64,000 bases of DNA from Phosphoribacter sp037046615 (GTDB lineage Bacteria > Actinomycetota > Actinomycetes > Actinomycetales > Dermatophilaceae). Where the stretch lies: NCBI GenBank assembly GCA_037046615.1, contig JBAOHD010000008.1, positions 124,001 through 188,000 on the forward strand. Direction: 5' to 3'. The notes beneath the pieces are model-generated. The model ran no database searches, had not been told where the DNA came from, and worked only from the letters and a program-made list of their open reading frames with translations. The first letter of the stretch is position 1. Every line of letters starts with the position of its first letter. Of the stretch, positions 44,472 to 54,262 are shown piece after piece. Made by a program: the position numbers and the translations under genes.

Positions 44472-44897
44472 GTGCACGGGCGGGCGGAGGACGCGGCCAT
44501 GGCCGGGTTCGCCAAGCTGGGATTTGCGCAGGGGCAGATCGTGCAGGAAATCGCGTGGGACGAGGACTGCGACGAAGCGGTCCGGCTCGGCATCGAGTCG
44601 GTCACGGGTGCCCCCCTGGAAGACGAGGACTACGGCGACGGGTCCGACGCCGTTCTCGTGTGGTTCCGATCCGACGACGGCGACCTGGTCGACACCCTCG
44701 TCGATGCCCTCACCAACCTCGTCGATCACGGATTCCTCGTCCTGTGCACGCCGCGCGCCGGCCAGCCTGGGGACGTCGAGCCGAGCGACATCGACGACGC
44801 AGCGCTGACCGCTGGCCTCCACACGGCCGGGGTCGCCAATGTCTCGCGCACGTGGACGGCTACCCGTCTCGTGGCGCCCAAGAGCCAGCGTCGCTGA
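44472..44897 (+). CDS. DUF3052 family protein
   Basis: Intact, 141 residues from GTG 44472 (AAGGAACGATC upstream). Acidic small protein with GFAQGQIVQEIAWDEDCDE, DALTNLVDHGFLVLCTPRAG. DUF3052 proteins are actinobacterial and often sit divergent from aceE, as here. No function is known. The 270-bp gap to aceE holds two GTATGCCG copies and presumably both promoters; nothing more specific is seen. Confidence 0.85.
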   Translation: MHGRAEDAAMAGFAKLGFAQGQIVQEIAWDEDCDEAVRLGIESVTGAPLEDEDYGDGSDAVLVWFRSDDGDLVDTLVDALTNLVDHGFLVLCTPRAGQPGDVEPSDIDDAALTAGLHTAGVANVSRTWTATRLVAPKSQRR

Positions 44898-44938
44898 GCC
44901 GGGCCGAGGCACGCTCCCGGACTGGCAGACTGTCGACC

Positions 44939-45406
44939 ATGACCAGCGCTCTGCGTGTCGGTGATCGCGCCCCGGATTTCACGCTCGTCGACCAGCATGG
45001 GGTCGACATCTCTCTCAGCGCGACCCTTGAGCGGGCCAATGTCGTCGTCGTCTTCTTTCCGTTCGCGTTCTCCGGCATCTGCACGGGTGAGCTGCGGGAG
45101 GTGCGCGACCGGCTCGAATACTTCCAGCACGACGGCATCCAAGTCCTCGCGGTGTCGTGCGACCCGATGTATGCCGTCCGCGCCTGGGCGGACGCGGAGG
45201 GTTACTTCTTCCCGCTCCTGTCCGACTTCTGGCCCCATGGCGCGGTCAGCCGCGACTACGGGGTCTTCGTCGAGGAAGGCGGCTTCGCCGGCCGTGGCAC
45301 CTTCCTCATTGATCAGGACGGGATCCTCCGGTGGGCGGAGGTCAACCCGCCCGGACTCGGCCGCGACTTCGCCGATTACCGCAAAGCCCTCGCAGAGCTG
45401 GCCTGA
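44939..45406 (+). CDS. ahpE: AhpE-type 1-Cys peroxiredoxin
   Basis: Intact, 155 residues. Thioredoxin-fold peroxiredoxin with active site FFPFAFSGICTGEL, where the peroxidatic Cys is in ICTGE; later SCDPMYAVRAW and GTFLIDQDG. It reduces peroxides in the cytoplasm. It is downstream of DUF3052, recalling ahpE near aceE in mycobacteria. Confidence 0.92.
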   Translation: MTSALRVGDRAPDFTLVDQHGVDISLSATLERANVVVVFFPFAFSGICTGELREVRDRLEYFQHDGIQVLAVSCDPMYAVRAWADAEGYFFPLLSDFWPHGAVSRDYGVFVEEGGFAGRGTFLIDQDGILRWAEVNPPGLGRDFADYRKALAELA

Positions 45407-45486
45407 CCTGATGTGACCAGCGGACCTGGCACAATGCGGGGCTGGACACGTCGGTGCGTCACACGGCCGCATCGTCGGTGTCGCCA

Positions 45487-45560
45487 GGGCCTGTAGCTCA
45501 GCTGGTTAGAGCACCGCGCTTACACCGCGGGTGTCGTCGGTTCGATCCCGGCCGGGCCCA
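45487..45560 (+). tRNA. tRNA-Val (TAC)
   Basis: Cloverleaf with acceptor GGGCCTG/CGGGCCC (one G-T pair), D-arm GCTCAGCTGGTTAGAGC, anticodon loop CTTACAC, T-loop TTCGATC, and discriminator A. CCA is not encoded. The next gene begins one base later. Confidence 0.95.
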
Positions 45561-45561
45561 C

Positions 45562-46437
45562 ATGTCACTCGTGTTGCAGGACGCCATCACCGCGATCGAG
45601 CACCTCTACCCACGACCCACGGCGATGTCGTGGGACCGCGTCGGGCTCGTCACCGGCGACCCGCAGCAACCGGTCCGGAGCATCCTGCTCGCCGTCGACC
45701 CGACGCGCGCGGTCATCGAGGAAGCCGTCGCTCTCGGGGTGGATCTGCTCGTGACCCACCACCCGCTCCTGCTGCGCGGCATACACTCCGTCGCCACCAC
45801 AACCGCCAAAGGCGCGATTCTCACCCGAGCGATCGTCGCGGACCTCGCGATCTACTGCGCACACACCAACGCCGACGTCGCCGATCCAGGGGTCAGCGAC
45901 GCCCTGGCGGACGCCTGCGGCCTCGTCGACACCACCCCGCTTTCGGTGGAAGAAGGCCAGCCCCTCGGACGCGTCGGCGACCTCACACGGCCGGTCTCGC
46001 TGCGCGCCTTCGCAGCCCACCTCGCTAGCGCGCTGCCGGCTGCCCCTGTGGGCATCCGGGTGTCAGGAGACCCCGACGCGCAGGTATGCCGTGTGGCTGT
46101 CATGGGTGGCAGCGGCGACGACCGCTTCGCCGACGCCCGCGCAGCCGGCGCCGATGTCTACGTCACCGCTGATCTGCGCCACCATCCCGCCCTCGAGGCA
46201 CGGGAAGAGGCCGACGGCGGCACTCCCTATCTCATCGATGCCGGGCACTGGGCCACCGAGTGGCTCTGGCTCGACTCCGCGCGATCACGGCTGCTCGCCA
46301 CCTTCGAGGCCCTCGATCAGGCGACTACGGTGGAGGTCACGATCTCGACGCTCCGGACCGACCCCTGGGATTTCCTGGTCAGCGCCGATAACCCGCTCGA
46401 CGCGACTGCACACCCGACCGACGGAGGACCGCTGTGA
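45562..46437 (+). CDS. Nif3-like dinuclear metal centre protein
   Basis: Intact, 291 residues. Metal-ligand motifs of the Nif3/YqfO family: DLLVTHHPLL, YCAHTNADVADPG, YVTADLRHH, DAGHWATEWL. The family is linked to GTP cyclohydrolase-like activity, unproven for most members. The ATG lies one base after the end of tRNA-Val and has no Shine-Dalgarno of its own, so tRNA processing would create a nearly leaderless mRNA. Its TGA overlaps the next GTG. Confidence 0.88.
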   Translation: MSLVLQDAITAIEHLYPRPTAMSWDRVGLVTGDPQQPVRSILLAVDPTRAVIEEAVALGVDLLVTHHPLLLRGIHSVATTTAKGAILTRAIVADLAIYCAHTNADVADPGVSDALADACGLVDTTPLSVEEGQPLGRVGDLTRPVSLRAFAAHLASALPAAPVGIRVSGDPDAQVCRVAVMGGSGDDRFADARAAGADVYVTADLRHHPALEAREEADGGTPYLIDAGHWATEWLWLDSARSRLLATFEALDQATTVEVTISTLRTDPWDFLVSADNPLDATAHPTDGGPL

Positions 46438-47174
46438 AGGCCGATCCGACCGACCAGCTCCGGCTGCTCGAACTCCAGGCCCTGGATACCCGGCTCGACC
46501 AGATCGCCCACGCCCGCGCCACGCTCCCTGAGGTCGCTGCCCTGACCTCGTTGGGCCAGGACTCGGCCGCACTCGACCGGGAGTTGGCGCTAGCCCGCAC
46601 GGCGGTTGCCGACGTCCAGCGCGAAGTGGCGAAGGCCGAGGCCGACGTGCAACAGGTCCGTGACCGTGCTGAACGCAACCAGAAGCGCCTCGACATCGGC
46701 ACCGGCACCGCCAAGGACTTGCAGGCCCTCCAGCACGAACTCGTGTCACTGGCCCGACGCCAGAGTGAGCTGGAAGATCTCGAGATCGAGGTCATGGAGC
46801 GTGCCGAGGAGTTGGAGCAGCAGCTCGCCGCGCTCGTGAGTCGCAGAGCGACCCTCGACGAGGAGATGGCCGCCATTTCGGCGCGACGCGATGTCGCAAT
46901 GGCTGGCTTCGACGCCGAGGCGCAGCAGATCTCGGCCGACCGGGCCGCGGTGACACCTTCGGTGGCTGATGCGCTCCTGTCGCTCTACTCGAAGATCCGG
47001 GAGGCTGGTGGTGGAATCGGGGCGGCCGAGTTGCGCCAGCGCCGCTGTGGCGGCTGCCGCCTCGAGCTCAACCAACTCGACCTCTCGTCGATCAGAGCGG
47101 CGGCACCAGACGAGGTCGTCCGGTGTGAGGAGTGCCGCCGCATCCTCGTGCGCACCCCCGAGTCCGGGCTCTGA
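46434..47174 (+). CDS. Coiled-coil protein with C-terminal C4 zinc ribbon
   Basis: Intact, 246 residues. Long heptad-rich coiled coil (about residues 30-180) then a zinc ribbon CGGCR...CEEC. Start GTG 46434 is coupled to the Nif3-like gene by a GTGA overlap. The order Nif3-like, zinc ribbon, RNase H/phosphatase matches Rv2230c-Rv2229c-Rv2228c. The family resembles the C4-type zf-RING_7 proteins proposed to bind nucleic acid; function unproven. Confidence 0.87.
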   Translation: MKADPTDQLRLLELQALDTRLDQIAHARATLPEVAALTSLGQDSAALDRELALARTAVADVQREVAKAEADVQQVRDRAERNQKRLDIGTGTAKDLQALQHELVSLARRQSELEDLEIEVMERAEELEQQLAALVSRRATLDEEMAAISARRDVAMAGFDAEAQQISADRAAVTPSVADALLSLYSKIREAGGGIGAAELRQRRCGGCRLELNQLDLSSIRAAAPDEVVRCEECRRILVRTPESGL

Positions 47175-47177
47175 CGC

Positions 47178-48387
47178 GTGGCGGGACGCGCTCTCGTCGT
47201 CGAAGCCGATGGCGGGTCACGGGGCAACCCTGGGGTTGCCGGGTTCGGTGCCCTGGTCCGTGACGCCGCCACGGGTCAGGTCCTCGTCGAACGGGCCGCA
47301 GCCGCTCGGTCGGGCCAGCAACAACGTCGCTGAGTATTCCGGTCTCATCGCCGGTCTCGAAGCAGCGCTCCGCATTGCAGCCGACGCCGACATCGAGGTC
47401 CGCATGGACTCCAAGCTCGTCGTCGAGCAAATGTCGGGCCGCTGGCAGATCAAGCACGAGGACATGCGTCGCCTGGCCGCCGAAGCGCGAGCGCTGGTCC
47501 GCACCCTGACCCGCGCCGGGGGCCGGGTCCGCTACACGTGGATTCCCCGCGACCGCAACAAAGCCGCCGATGCGCTCTCCAACCTCGGTATGGATGGGCA
47601 GTCGATCGACCGCATGCCCACATCCACCCCGGCCACGGAGAGGGAGGCAGAGCCACGTTCTGCAGCGGAGTCGCTTGTTGCGCAGATGGATTCGGGCCGG
47701 GCGGCAGCGCTGTCGGGAGCCACCCGTCTCGTGCTCGTCCGGCATGGGGTCACCGACCTGACGGTGACGGGCCGTCTCGACGGCCGCGGCGGCTCCAACC
47801 CTCCGCTCAACGACCTCGGCCAGGAGCAGGCGACCTCCACAGCGGCGACGGTGGCCAGACTCGTCGCCGACTGGCAGGCCGCCGACTCGAAGCTCGCCGC
47901 CGGATCGGCCCCGCCGACGCTGCACGTCGTGACCTCATCATTGCGCCGGGCCGCCATGACCGGTCAGACGATCGCTGATCGACTCGGTGTCACGCCCCAG
48001 CTAGATCGCGACTGGGACGAGCGCGCGTTCGGCGAGTGGGACGGCTTGACGTTCGCCGAGATTGGCGAGCGTCACCCGGCCAAGCTCGCGCGTATGCGGG
48101 CGGACACGGCATACGGTCCACCCGGAGGAGAGTCCCGTGACACCCTGGCGACGCGCGTGCAGGCGGCGGCGGAGCGCGCCCGCGCCCTGGGCGGCACTGT
48201 GGTCGTGGCGACCAGTCGCGTCCCGATCCTCGTCGTCCTCGCCGATGCCCTGGGGGTCAGCGAGGATCGCTTCTGGGCCCTGCAGACCGCACCGGCATCG
48301 GTGAGCGTCGTCGAATGGTGGCCCGACGGTGGCGTTTCCGTCCCGATGGTCAACCTCACCAGTCCGGTCGGGCACGACCGCTCATGA
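47178..48387 (+). CDS. Bifunctional RNase H / histidine phosphatase (Rv2228c-like)
   Basis: About 402 residues. RNase HI part: EADGGSRGNPG, NNVAEYSGLIAGLEAAL, MDSKLVVEQMSGRW, DRNKAADALS. Phosphatase part: VLVRHGVTDLT with the phosphohistidine, then ATSRVPILVV. In mycobacteria this fusion acts on RNA:DNA hybrids and has acid phosphatase / CobC-like activity. A frameshift lies near 47313. GTG start 3 bases after the zinc-ribbon stop. It ends overlapping convergent yaaA by six bases. Confidence 0.92.
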
Positions 48388-49128
48388 GGCGCTGACGTCG
48401 AGGATCCACGGTTTGCCGGTGCGAGTCGGTTCGTCGAGGCTCACCTCGAATGATGAGGCCAGGGCGTCGGCGAGGGCGCCGGGTGTGCGCGGCGCATGTG
48501 CCACTCGGCAGACTTCGCGGGCGACGAGGCCGCGGGTGTGTTTGGCCATGTGGGTCGCGCCGGGCACCCGGATGTGGACCCACCGCCGAGCGAGGTCCAC
48601 CGGGGGAGTCCACGCGGCGGCATACGTGCTCGATCGAGCGTCGATGATCAGCCCCGACCCGGCGGCCTCCGCCAGCGGTGCGCCCACGTGCTGCCGCCAG
48701 AAGCGGGCCAGCGGGCCCGGCCCCGGCAGGCTGACGGCCATGGAGAGGCGGTATGCCGGGATGCGATCGGTGAGTCGGAGCGCGCCGAACAGGGCGGAGA
48801 CGACGACAAGGCGTCCGGTGGCGCGGCGTCGGCTCGCCGGATCGAGAGAGCCCAGGTCGAGGGCGTCGTAGAGCACCCCCTGATAGATCTCGCCGGCCGG
48901 AGCGGTCGGGGCCTCGCGCAACCCCAGATTGCGGGCGATCTCGGCCGAGAGGCTGGCCGGGACTCCGAGGACGGAGTGGGCATCGTCTCCCGCGCTGGCC
49001 AGGGCCACGGCATCGAGCACGCTGGTGCGAGCGGTGGCGAGTTGCGGGAAAGACACACGGTCGAGGTCCAGTGGACGTCCTCGGCGCGGGACGGACTTGG
49101 TCTCCGACGGCGGCAGCAGGACGAGCAC
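48382..49128 (-). CDS. yaaA: YaaA family peroxide stress protein
   Basis: Intact, 248 residues from GTG 49128 (VLVLLPPSETK). Family motifs: LPPSETK, YQGVLYDALDL, SALFGALRLTDRIPAYRLSM, HMAKHTRG. YaaA limits free iron during peroxide stress in E. coli. It is divergent from the RNB gene over about 40 bp. Confidence 0.88.
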   Translation of the reverse strand: MLVLLPPSETKSVPRRGRPLDLDRVSFPQLATARTSVLDAVALASAGDDAHSVLGVPASLSAEIARNLGLREAPTAPAGEIYQGVLYDALDLGSLDPASRRRATGRLVVVSALFGALRLTDRIPAYRLSMAVSLPGPGPLARFWRQHVGAPLAEAAGSGLIIDARSSTYAAAWTPPVDLARRWVHIRVPGATHMAKHTRGLVAREVCRVAHAPRTPGALADALASSFEVSLDEPTRTGKPWILDVSAS

Positions 49129-49168
49129 ATCCGGATGGTAGTCGGCCCGCCTGGCTAGGGTTGCCCCC

Positions 49169-50666
49169 ATGCCCGCGCGCCACATCAGCTTTCACGTCGA
49201 TCCCGCGACCCGCACGGATCCGACCGGAGGTGGTCTGGCGACGAGGTTCGCCCAGGTCCGCGCCGAGCTCGACGTGCCGGGGGAGTTCTCGGCCGCGGCG
49301 CTCGCCGAAGCCGAGCGGGCGGCACAGCGATCTCTTCCCGCGCTACCCGGACCTGACCGATCTGCCGTGGTGGACGCTCGATCCGCCCGGGTCCATGGAT
49401 CTGGACCAAGCGATGGCGCTGGGCCGCGACGGCGAGGGCTATGTGGTCCACTACGCGATCGCGGACGTGCCAGCCTTCGTCACTCCCGGGGGTGCCCTCG
49501 ACCGAGAGGTGCGTCTTCGCGGGCAGACCATCTACCTTCCCGACGGGCGAATCCCGTTGCACCCCAAAGTGATCAGCGAGGCCGCGGCGAGTCTCCTCCC
49601 GGGTCAGGTGAGACCGGCATACGTCTGGAAGTTCGTCCTCGACGGAGCAGCCCAGGTGAGGTCGGTGAGCGTTGCCCGGTCGCTCGTGCGCAGCCGGCTT
49701 CGTCGTGACTATGCCGAGGTGCAGGCCCTTGTCGACGCCGGACAGGCTGACGAGGACGTGACCCTTCTTCGGGAGATCGGCACTAAGCGGGGCGCTCTTG
49801 AGGCGGCCCGCGGTGGCGCATCCCTGCCGATGCCGGAGCAGGAGGTCGTCGAGGTCGCGCCGGGCGACTATCGTCTCGAGCTTCGGCCGCCGCGAGCCTC
49901 GGAAGACTGGAATGCGCAGATCTCGCTCATGACCGGGATGGCGGCCGCGGAGATGATGCTCGCCGGTGGCGTGGGCCTCCTCCGCACGATGCCCGGCCCA
50001 GACCCGTCAGCGGTCGCGAGGTTCCGCCGACAGGCACGGGCGCTCGGCGTGCCATGGGAGCAGGGGCGCAGCTACGGCGACTTCCTTCGGTCGCTCGACC
50101 GGACACAACCCCGGCACCTGGCGCTCATTCACGAGGCGACCTCGCTCTTCCGGGGCGCCGGCTACACGCCGTTCCATGGCCAACTCCCCGAGCTGCGCAC
50201 CCATGCGGCCGTCGCCGCCCCCTACGCCCATGTGACTGCCCCGCTCCGGCGCCTGGTCGACAGGTTCGGGCTCGTCGTCTGCGAGGCGCTGAGCGCAGGG
50301 CACCCGGTGCCGCAGTGGGCTGTCGAGGCTCTCCCACAGGTGCCAGAACTCATGGCGACATCGGATCGGCGTGCCTCGGCCGTCGAGCGCGCAAGCACCG
50401 ACGCGGTCGAGGCAGCCGTGCTGTCGAGTCACATCGGCGCAGTTTTCCGAGGGACGGTCGTCGACGAGACGTCCAAGGGGCAGCCGATTGTCCAGCTCGT
50501 CGACGTCGCGGTCGTCGCCGTCGCGAAGGGCTCAGCGCGACCCGGCACCGACGTGCGGATCCGGGTGACGGGGGCCGACGTCGCCGCAGGGCGGGTCACC
50601 CTCGAGATCATCCCGAGCGCAGATGCGCGGGTGGGCAGTGGGGGAGTGCCAGGCGCCGCCAGCTAG
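49169..50666 (+). CDS. RNB-domain ribonuclease
   Basis: About 498 residues. Catalytic RNB region: DPPGSMDLDQAMAL with the metal aspartates, HYAIADVPAFV, LPDGRIPLHP, and APYAHVTAPLRRLVDRFG near the C-terminus. No cold-shock or S1 domain is evident at the N-terminus, and only a short OB-like tail follows. It would degrade RNA 3' to 5'. A frameshift lies near 49325. Confidence 0.9.
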
Positions 50667-51484
50667 CTCAGGCGCGCCGCCGCGGCGGCGACGGACGCGG
50701 CATACCCGCCGCCGAAAAGGTGGGCGTGGACCGCCAAGGGGTAGAGCTGGTGGAGCGGCTGCCGCTCCCGCCATCCGTCGGTGAGGGGCCATTCCTCGTC
50801 GTATGCCGCGACGATCCGCCCCAGATGCGGCGCCCCGAAGAGCGCCAGCATCGCCAGATCCAACTCCCGGTGGCCACCATGAGCAGCTGGATCGATGAGG
50901 GTGACGCCCGCGCTCGTCCACAACACATTGCCCGACCAGAGGTCGCCGTGGATCCTCGCAGGTCGCTCGCCGGTGTCGAAATCGCCTGCGAGACAGCGGT
51001 CTGCGAGCTCGTCGAGCGCGTCGCAGGTGGCGGGCGGGAGGGTGCCAGCGGCACGGCATACTCGGCTGATCGGCCGGAGGCGGTCTTCGGCAAGGTGCGC
51101 TCCCCACTGACTGTGGCCCCCGAGGTGCAGGGCAAGTGGGTCATCCGCTGGCCCGAAGTAGCCGTCACCGTGCCACCCTGCGGGAGGCGCCCCGAAACTG
51201 GCCGCCCCCGAGGCATGCAACCGGGCCAGCCGCCGACCGAAGTCGCCCGCGGCGGCCTCACTCGGAGAGACAGGGTGGAGCCGGGCGAGGTGCAGGCTGG
51301 AGTCAGCGATCCCCAGCACCGCCACGACCCTCGCCCCGCCAGTGCTCTCGGCCTGCCGGAGCCAGCGCAGCCCGGTCGCCTCCCACACCAGGTAGTCAGG
51401 CGGCGCCAGGGGTGCGCGTTTGACGTAGACCTCCGAGGAGTCGAGTGCGACCACGGCCTCAGAGTAGGGCGAGGTCGTGAGCAC
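50663..51484 (-). CDS. Fructosamine-3-kinase family protein
   Basis: Intact, up to 273 residues; the start may be GTG 51484 or 51454. Kinase motifs: YVKRAPLAPPDYLVWEATGL, catalytic HGDLWSGN, and metal-binding IDPAAHGGHRELDLAML. It would deglycate proteins by phosphorylating ketosamines, or phosphorylate a related small molecule. It overlaps the RNB stop by four bases, convergent, and its 5' end abuts the rnpB promoter. Confidence 0.88.
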   Translation of the reverse strand: MLTTSPYSEAVVALDSSEVYVKRAPLAPPDYLVWEATGLRWLRQAESTGGARVVAVLGIADSSLHLARLHPVSPSEAAAGDFGRRLARLHASGAASFGAPPAGWHGDGYFGPADDPLALHLGGHSQWGAHLAEDRLRPISRVCRAAGTLPPATCDALDELADRCLAGDFDTGERPARIHGDLWSGNVLWTSAGVTLIDPAAHGGHRELDLAMLALFGAPHLGRIVAAYDEEWPLTDGWRERQPLHQLYPLAVHAHLFGGGYAASVAAAAARLS

Positions 51485-51500
51485 GCGGCATACTGGGCGT

Positions 51501-51921
51501 GGATGAGTCGGTCAGGCGGTCGCGTCATCCGGGAGCTCGGCTTCGGCCGGTATGCCGGGTGCCGAGGAACGTCCGGACTCCGAAGGGCAGGGTGGTGGCT
51601 AACAGCCACCCGGAGCGATCCGCGGGACAGTGCCACAGAAAACAGACCGCCTCCCCGAACCGCTGGGTCGCCCAGTAGGCGGAAGAGGTCAGGGTGAAAC
51701 GGTGGTGTAAGAGACCACCAGCGACCTGGGTGACCAGGTCGGCTCGGTAAACCCCACCTGGAGCAAGCTCAGACAGCAGGCGTTCGAGGGCGGCCCGCCC
51801 GATGCCTGCGGGTAGGGCGCTAGATCCGGCCAGCAATGGTCGGGCGAGATGGATGACCGTCGCTGCGCTGACTGTAACAGGTTGGCGCAGAACAGAATCC
51901 GGCGTACCGACCGACTCATCC
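51501..51921 (+). ncRNA. rnpB: RNase P RNA (bacterial type A)
   Basis: P1 stem GGATGAGTCGGTC (51501-51513) pairs with GACCGACTCATCC (51909-51921). Conserved blocks: GAGGAACGTCCGGACTCC, GGCTAACAGCCACCCGG, ACAGAAAACAGACCGCC and GCAGAACAGAATCCGG near the 3' end. It is the catalytic part of RNase P. CATACT at 51489-51494 is a plausible -10. One GTATGCCG copy (about 51550) lies inside the RNA. Open frames across it on both strands are shadows. Confidence 0.95.
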
Positions 51922-51995
51922 ACCACCCCGTCGAGGGCGCCTCCACCTGTGGGCAGCCCTCCGGCCTGTCGGTGGGACGGCATACGGTGGGGATC

Positions 51996-54114
51996 ATGGA
52001 CACCCGAACTGAGCCCCCGACTGCCGCTGCGCTCGCGGCGTTGCGCGCTCTGGTCGGCCGCGACGACGCGACCTTCCGCGACGGCCAGCTCGAGGCTGTG
52101 CTCGCCCTTGTCGGAGATCGCGAACGCGTGCTCGTCGTCCAGCGCACCGGGTGGGGCAAGTCGGCGGTCTATTTCGTGGCAACGTCGATGCTCCGGGCCG
52201 CAGGTGCCGGGCCGACCGTCATCGTCTCGCCGCTGTTATCGCTCATGCGCGACCAGGTGGCCGCAGCCGCCCGGGCCGGCGTCCGGGCCGTGACGATGAA
52301 CTCGGCCAATGTCACCGACTGGGCCGACATCGCCGCAGCTCTCGATGCCGACGCGGTCGACGTGCTCCTCGTCAGTCCCGAGCGACTCACCAACCCCGAC
52401 TTCCGGTCGCGGCAGCTGCCGGCACTCGTGGCTCGCTGCGGGCTGCTCGTCGTCGACGAGGCGCACTGCATCAGTGACTGGGGTCACGACTTCCGCCCCG
52501 ACTATCGACGCATCAAAGACCTGCTCTGCGGCCTTGCCCGCGGGCACGCCCGTCCTCGCGACGACCGCCACCGCCAACTCCCGAGTGGTCGCGGACGTCG
52601 AAGCCCAACTCGGCCTGGAGTCGCGAGCGCAGGTGCGCACGATCCGCGGTGGCCTGGCCCGCGAGTCTTTGCGCCTCGGAGTGCTCGGTTCGATGACGGC
52701 CGAGCAGCGACTGGCGTGGCTCCTCGCCCACCTCGGGTCGCTGCCGGGCAGCGGCATCATCTACACCCTCACGGTGGCTGGCGCCGAAGATGTTGCGAGC
52801 GCCCTGCGAGCGAGCGGGCCACGAGGTTGCCGCATACACCGGACGCACCGACACCTGCCGAGCGTGAGGAGCTCGAAAATCGGTTGCGGCACAACGATGT
52901 CAAGGCGCTCGTCGCGACCTCCGCGCTGGGGATGGGCTTCGATAAGCCTGACCTGGGCTTTGTCGTCCACCTCGGCGCACCGCCATCGCCGGTGGCCTAC
53001 TACCAGCACATCGGCCGGGCCGGCAGGGCGACCCTGCGAGCCGACGTCCTGTTGCTCCCGGGCGCTGAGGACGCCGAGATCTGGGCCTATTTCGCATCCG
53101 CCTCGATGCCACGTCAGGACCAGGCGGAGGCAGTGCTCACGGCGCTCGGTGCAGCGTCGGGACCCCTCTCGACCGCCGCTCTCGGAAACAGCAGTCGACA
53201 TCCGTCGCACCCGGCTCGAGCTGCTCCTCAAGGTCCTCGACGTCGACGGGGCCGTGGAGCGGGTGCGCGGGGGATGGGTCGCGACCGGACAGCCCTGGGT
53301 GTACGACACCGAGCGCTACGCGCGGGTTGTCGAGGCGCGTCGCCGCGAACAGCGGCTCATGATCGACTACGAGGCGTCGACTGGATGCCGCATGCGCTTC
53401 CTCCAACAAGCCCTGGACGATCCCACCGCGGTCGACTGTGGTCGCTGTGATCGATGCGGCGGGGAATGGTTCTCACGCGAAGTGCCTGGTGCCTCGCTCG
53501 CGAGTGCGGCGACCTCCCTGGCGAAGGTTGGGGTCATCGTCGATCCCCGGGCGCAATGGCCGACGGGCATGGAACGTCTCGGGGTGCCGGTGCGTGGACG
53601 AATACCGGCAGATGACACCCTGGCGCCGGGCCGGGTCATCGCTCGCCTGAGCGACCTGGGGTGGGGAGGGCGCCTGCGCGAGGTGCTCCGGGAAGACCAG
53701 CCGATCCCGCGTTGGCTCCTGATGGCGGCGGTCGACGTGCTCCGGCAGTGGGACTGGGTGCAGCGGCCGGTCGCGATGGCCGCGATGCCGGCTCGCCGAC
53801 GCCCTCAGCTCGTGGGCTCACTTGCCCAGGGACTGGCGCAGATCGGTCGGCTGCCCTTCCTCGGGCACCTGGAGTATGCCGGCGCGGGCCCCACAGGCGG
53901 GCCCGGGGGCAACTCCGCTTACCGGCTAGCACAGGTGTGGGACCAGTTCCGCGTGCCGGAGGACATCGCGGATGCGACCCGGTCGTTGGGCGGTCCCATC
54001 CTGCTCGTCGACGACGTCGTGAGCTCCCGGTGGTCGCTGACGGTCGCCGGACGGGCGCTGCGTCATGCCGGCGCACCGGCTGTCCTGGCCTTGGCGCTGG
54101 CGCTCGAGGGGTGA
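51996..54114 (+). CDS. RecQ-family helicase with C-terminal phosphoribosyltransferase-like domain
   Basis: About 705 residues. Helicase motifs: I QRTGWGKSAVY, Ia SPLLSLMRDQV, II VVDEAHCISDWGHDFRPDYR, V ATSALGMGFDKPDLGFVVHL, VI YYQHIGRAGR. Four zinc cysteines lie around TGCRMRFLQ and DCGRCDRCGG. The tail (about residues 540-705) ends with ILLVDDVVSSRWSLTVAGRA, a PRPP-loop pattern, as in ComF-type phosphoribosyltransferases. Frameshifts near 52545, 52820 and 53185. ATG 51996. Confidence 0.9.
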
Positions 54115-54262
54115 GACCGACCACCAGCTCCGGGTGAGGGGCCCAGCGAGCTGGGTGTGGGCAGCTCCCGACGTATCCGAGGGGGTATCTGAGACGCGCC
54201 GGCTCGCTCCTTGTCAACGATCGCACTCTCCCGCGATCACCGCTCCAGGACAAGGACCTTCC

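Noticed and set aside
51525..51983. Minus-strand open frame reading AVCFLWHCPADRSGW, and a longer overlapping minus-strand frame.
   Set aside because: Both are antisense to rnpB, whose conserved helices explain the sequence; this type of false ORF is common over RNase P RNA.
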